Shown: piece after piece, positions 29,629-32,444 of the stretch
How the letters are laid out: each line of letters opens with the position of its first letter
Numbering within the stretch: position 1 is the first letter of the stretch
NCBI GenBank assembly: GCA_900554695.1
Contig: USHV01000033.1
Span: 1 to 32,444 of the forward strand
DNA from: an uncultured Prevotella sp.
Lineage (GTDB): Bacteria > Bacteroidota > Bacteroidia > Bacteroidales > Bacteroidaceae
Direction of reading: 5' to 3'
DNA length: 32,444 nt
Translations under genes and position numbers: made by a program
The notes under the pieces: generated by a model
Database searches by the model: none
Told to the model about the DNA's origin: nothing
What the model saw: the letters and a program-made list of their open reading frames with translations, nothing else

Positions 29629-32444
29629 TTAGAACGTAAGTTGTAAACCAAATGAATACTGACGTGTATTCGGATAGTCGCCTATCGTAGAGAAACCATC
29701 CACCTCAGGGTCGTAGCCTTTGTAACCGGTGAAGGTAAGCAGGTTGCGGCCGACAAAATAAACTTTGCATCCCTTAACGAAGTGTGTAGCGTCAAGCCAG
29801 TTCTTCGGCAGTGTGTAAGACAGCTGCAGGAACTTCAGACGTACGAACGAAGCGTTCTCGATGAGGTGAGTATCCATCTGATATTCTGCATTGGCTGCTG
29901 CAACATCAGTAATATCACCCGGCTTCTGCCACATATTGAGCATATCGACAGACTGGTTGTTTGATGTTGCGAATGTCGGGTTCATTGTGAACCAGCGTTC
30001 GTTGTTCATCATGTAACGGTCGAACATGCCTGTGAACTGAACATCGAGCTGCAGACCTTTCCATGCAACGGTTGTAGAGAATCCGCCTGACCACGGAGCG
30101 ATAGGAGTCTTACCTGTCATCACGCGATCGTCTTCAGAATACGTTTTTGTGTAGTTACCGTTCTTGTCGAGCCAAACATTCTGTCCATCAGCCGGATCAA
30201 CGTGGCTCCAACGTACATAGTAGTATTCTCCGTAAGGATGTCCCACCTCGAGGTGTACCAGGTCTGTCAGGTCGTAAGAGTCAGCGCCTTCAAACAGCTT
30301 GGTGATTTCGTTCTTGTTGTAGTTGAAATTCAACGAAACATTCCAGAACCAATCCTTATTCTTTATAATCTCAGCACCGAGTGTGAAATCAACACCGCGG
30401 TTGTACATCTCTGCTACGTTACCCCACTGTGAAGCGAAACCTGTTGTATAAGAGTAAGGTATGCCTACAAGCATGTTGGATGTAACCTTGTTGTAGAACT
30501 CAACATCGAATGTGAATCTGTTGAAGATTTTTCCGACCAAAGCGACATTCAGGGTCTTTACAGTCTCCCATGTCAGTTCGTCGTTGCGTACATTTACCGG
30601 AGCCATACCACCGTTTCCAAGATATTCTCCTGTAGTAGATGCGAGACCCAAATACTGATATGGACTGATGCCTGAGTTACCTGTAGAACCGTAGCTGATC
30701 TTGAACTGCAGGTCGTTGAGCCAGCTTTTTGTCGGCTGCATGAAGTCTTCATTTGTTATGTTCCACATTGCAGCGACTGCGCCGAATGTTGCCCAACGGT
30801 GATTCTTTGCGAAAAGTGAGGAACCGTCACGACGAATTGAAGCATCGATGAAATAACGATCGCCGTAGCTATAGTTAAGCATACCGAACCAAGAGTTACG
30901 AACCTCGTCGCTTATAGAGTGTCCCGGGACAGTAGCACCGTCTCTGACACCTGCAGACATCAGCATAAGGCGGTTGTCTGTAAGTCCTTCCATACCTGCG
31001 CTGAAGCCTTCGCTCTTTGTTGTCATACTTTCCTGACCGAGCAAAACGCTTACGTTATTATCACGGAGGAAGTTGAACTTGTACTCAGCCGTATTTGTTA
31101 CTGTCCAACGATAGAAACGTGAGAAGCTTTCATTGGCAGAACCTGTCGGGAACACATTCGGGTCTATATCCAATGTGTTGTAACATCTTGCGGAAGTACG
31201 TGCATCGTATGCATCGAGACCAACAGCTGAACGTAGGTTAAGACCCTTGATAGGGTTGATGTTTACATAAAGATTCTCATTGAGACGTATCTGATCGTTG
31301 TGGGAAGGCTGCAACTCCGACAACCAATACGGGTTGTAGTAACCCCTCATCTCATCAAATTTGTATCTTCTCTCTCCGTATCCTTCGAAAGTACTGTTGG
31401 CATAATCGTTGCGGTCGAGACCGAGGATTTCATAATAAGATGATGTCGGAAGGAAAATTCTGGCTGCAAACGATTTATTGTATACACTATTTGATTGGTT
31501 ACCGAATGCTGTGGTTTCTGTCTTTGTAAATGCAAGGTTGGTATTTGAACCTATCTTCAACCATCTGTTGACATTTGCCTCGAGATTGGCACGAAGGCTC
31601 TCACGACGCATGTTGGAGTCGTCCATGATACCTTCTGTGTTGTAATGGTTGAAAGACAGAAGATAAGACAGATTGTTTGATCCTCCGCGGACACTGGCGT
31701 CTATCTGAGTTACAGGTTTAGAGTCGCCGAAGAATATATCACGCCAGTCTGTACTTATACCATACTTACGGTAATATGCCTTCTCTGCCTGGAAGTTGGC
31801 ATTGTTGACCAAAGTCGGGTCAAGAACCTCCTGGAAGTTGAGCCACTGGTTGGCGTTCATCATCTTCTCATTATCGCTTGTCATCTCAGAGATACCATAC
31901 TGAGCAGAAACCGTGATAGTTGGAGCCTCGCCGAAGTTACCCTTCTTTGAAGTAATGATAATCACACCGTTTGCGGCACGTGAACCGTAGATGGCTGTAG
32001 AAGATGCATCCTTCAATACTGTGACGTTCTCGATATCGTTAGGGTTAAGTGCAAGGAATGCACCTGAAGTAATCTCACTTCCATCCAGAATGTAAAGAGG
32101 TTCGGTTGTCGCATAGAGTGATGTCATACCACGGATACGCATACTTGCAGTAGCAGAAGGCTCACCTGAAGATGTGAATACCTGCAGACCGGCAACCTGT
32201 CCCTGCAAAGCATCACTTACGTTAGCAACTGGGGTTGTAGAGAACTTCTCGCCTGAAACGGTAGCAACCGAACCGGCAATGGTTCCGAGCTTACGTGCCG
32301 AACCGTAACCCATAACGACAACGCCCTCGAGCGTATGGCTGTCTGATTCGAGTACGATACGCATGTTGTGAGCAGCCTTGACTGTCTTAGGAACCATGCC
32401 CAGATAAGTGATCTGGAGCTCTGTGCCCACCGGCACGTTGATTG
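29629..32444 (-). CDS. SusC/RagA-family TonB-linked outer-membrane transporter (N-terminus outside the window)
   Basis: The gene is cut by the window end; about 938 codons are visible and the frame remains open to the edge. The visible part begins INVPVGTELQITYLGM, the end of the carboxypeptidase-regulatory-like domain, so the signal peptide and most of that domain are missing. LEGVVVMGYGSARK leads into the TonB plug (SVATVSGEKFSTTPVANVSDALQGQVAGLQV, the SusC signatures SMRIRGMTSL and PLYILDGSEI, IENVTVLKDASSTAIYGSRAANGVIIITSKKG). The long beta-barrel then runs to the terminal strand TRQYSFGLQLTF. It imports the ligand captured by the SusD partner encoded 24 nt downstream, using TonB-ExbBD energy. 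Promoter and regulators lie outside the window. Confidence 0.96.
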   Translation of the reverse strand, partial: INVPVGTELQITYLGMVPKTVKAAHNMRIVLESDSHTLEGVVVMGYGSARKLGTIAGSVATVSGEKFSTTPVANVSDALQGQVAGLQVFTSSGEPSATASMRIRGMTSLYATTEPLYILDGSEITSGAFLALNPNDIENVTVLKDASSTAIYGSRAANGVIIITSKKGNFGEAPTITVSAQYGISEMTSDNEKMMNANQWLNFQEVLDPTLVNNANFQAEKAYYRKYGISTDWRDIFFGDSKPVTQIDASVRGGSNNLSYLLSFNHYNTEGIMDDSNMRRESLRANLEANVNRWLKIGSNTNLAFTKTETTAFGNQSNSVYNKSFAARIFLPTSSYYEILGLDRNDYANSTFEGYGERRYKFDEMRGYYNPYWLSELQPSHNDQIRLNENLYVNINPIKGLNLRSAVGLDAYDARTSARCYNTLDIDPNVFPTGSANESFSRFYRWTVTNTAEYKFNFLRDNNVSVLLGQESMTTKSEGFSAGMEGLTDNRLMLMSAGVRDGATVPGHSISDEVRNSWFGMLNYSYGDRYFIDASIRRDGSSLFAKNHRWATFGAVAAMWNITNEDFMQPTKSWLNDLQFKISYGSTGNSGISPYQYLGLASTTGEYLGNGGMAPVNVRNDELTWETVKTLNVALVGKIFNRFTFDVEFYNKVTSNMLVGIPYSYTTGFASQWGNVAEMYNRGVDFTLGAEIIKNKDWFWNVSLNFNYNKNEITKLFEGADSYDLTDLVHLEVGHPYGEYYYVRWSHVDPADGQNVWLDKNGNYTKTYSEDDRVMTGKTPIAPWSGGFSTTVAWKGLQLDVQFTGMFDRYMMNNERWFTMNPTFATSNNQSVDMLNMWQKPGDITDVAAANAEYQMDTHLIENASFVRLKFLQLSYTLPKNWLDATHFVKGCKVYFVGRNLLTFTGYKGYDPEVDGFSTIGDYPNTRQYSFGLQLTF

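Overview
This window comes from the chromosome of a Bacteroidales bacterium, most likely Muribaculaceae- or Prevotellaceae-like. The order is well supported by a SusC/SusD pair, T9SS-type C-terminal sorting domains on two secreted proteins, several promoters of the Bacteroidetes form TTTG-N19-21-TAnnTTTG, and Bacteroidetes-type families (DUF3109, GH92, two-domain esterase). The family is only a guess from gene content and roughly 50% GC coding sequence. No RNA genes, CRISPR arrays, insertion sequences or prophage genes were seen.

Layout: (1) 1-1058 is intergenic. It holds the first copy of a dispersed repeat element and a partly duplicated promoter. (2) 1059-6347, plus strand: a secreted purple-acid-phosphatase-like metallophosphoesterase and a GH92 alpha-mannosidase, each with its own promoter. 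(3) 6398-8506: a small minus-strand membrane protein, then rnhB and a WYL-domain regulator. (4) 8507-9426 is the second repeat element. (5) 9427-11956: a two-domain esterase (alpha/beta hydrolase plus SGNH) divergent from an AraC-family regulator. (6) 12217-16842, all minus: DUF3109 protein, ung, ktrB and gpmI. (7) 17024-22357, minus: a GH78 alpha-L-rhamnosidase and a stand-alone TonB-dependent outer-membrane barrel. (8) 22358-23439 is the third repeat element. (9) 23440-24636, minus: an AAA_14/DUF4143 ATPase with an operator-like promoter. (10) 25340-32444, minus: susC (cut by the window end), susD, a Calx-beta lipoprotein and a C10 cysteine protease. This last group looks like a peptide or glycoprotein utilisation locus.

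The most unusual content is the repeat element. Two copies are about 440 bp and one is partial. Each contains a tandem array of 22-bp units (GCGAAATGGGC followed by ATATCGG), framed by a conserved inverted repeat on the left and a conserved TTTTGTCAAAA dyad on the right. The units keep strict 22-bp phase, yet their orientation changes. In copy 1 the whole array runs on the opposite strand from its flanks. Between copies 2 and 3 a 35-bp block is inverted (32 of 35 positions identical after reverse complementing). The unit length is not a multiple of three, and most differences between copies would change the encoded residues, so these look like DNA or RNA elements and not genes. I do not recognise them as a named family.

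Functionally, the window mixes housekeeping genes (RNase HII, uracil-DNA glycosylase, phosphoglycerate mutase, potassium transport) with host- or plant-glycan and protein foraging functions (mannosidase, rhamnosidase, esterase, phosphatase, protease, TonB importers), as expected of a gut commensal.
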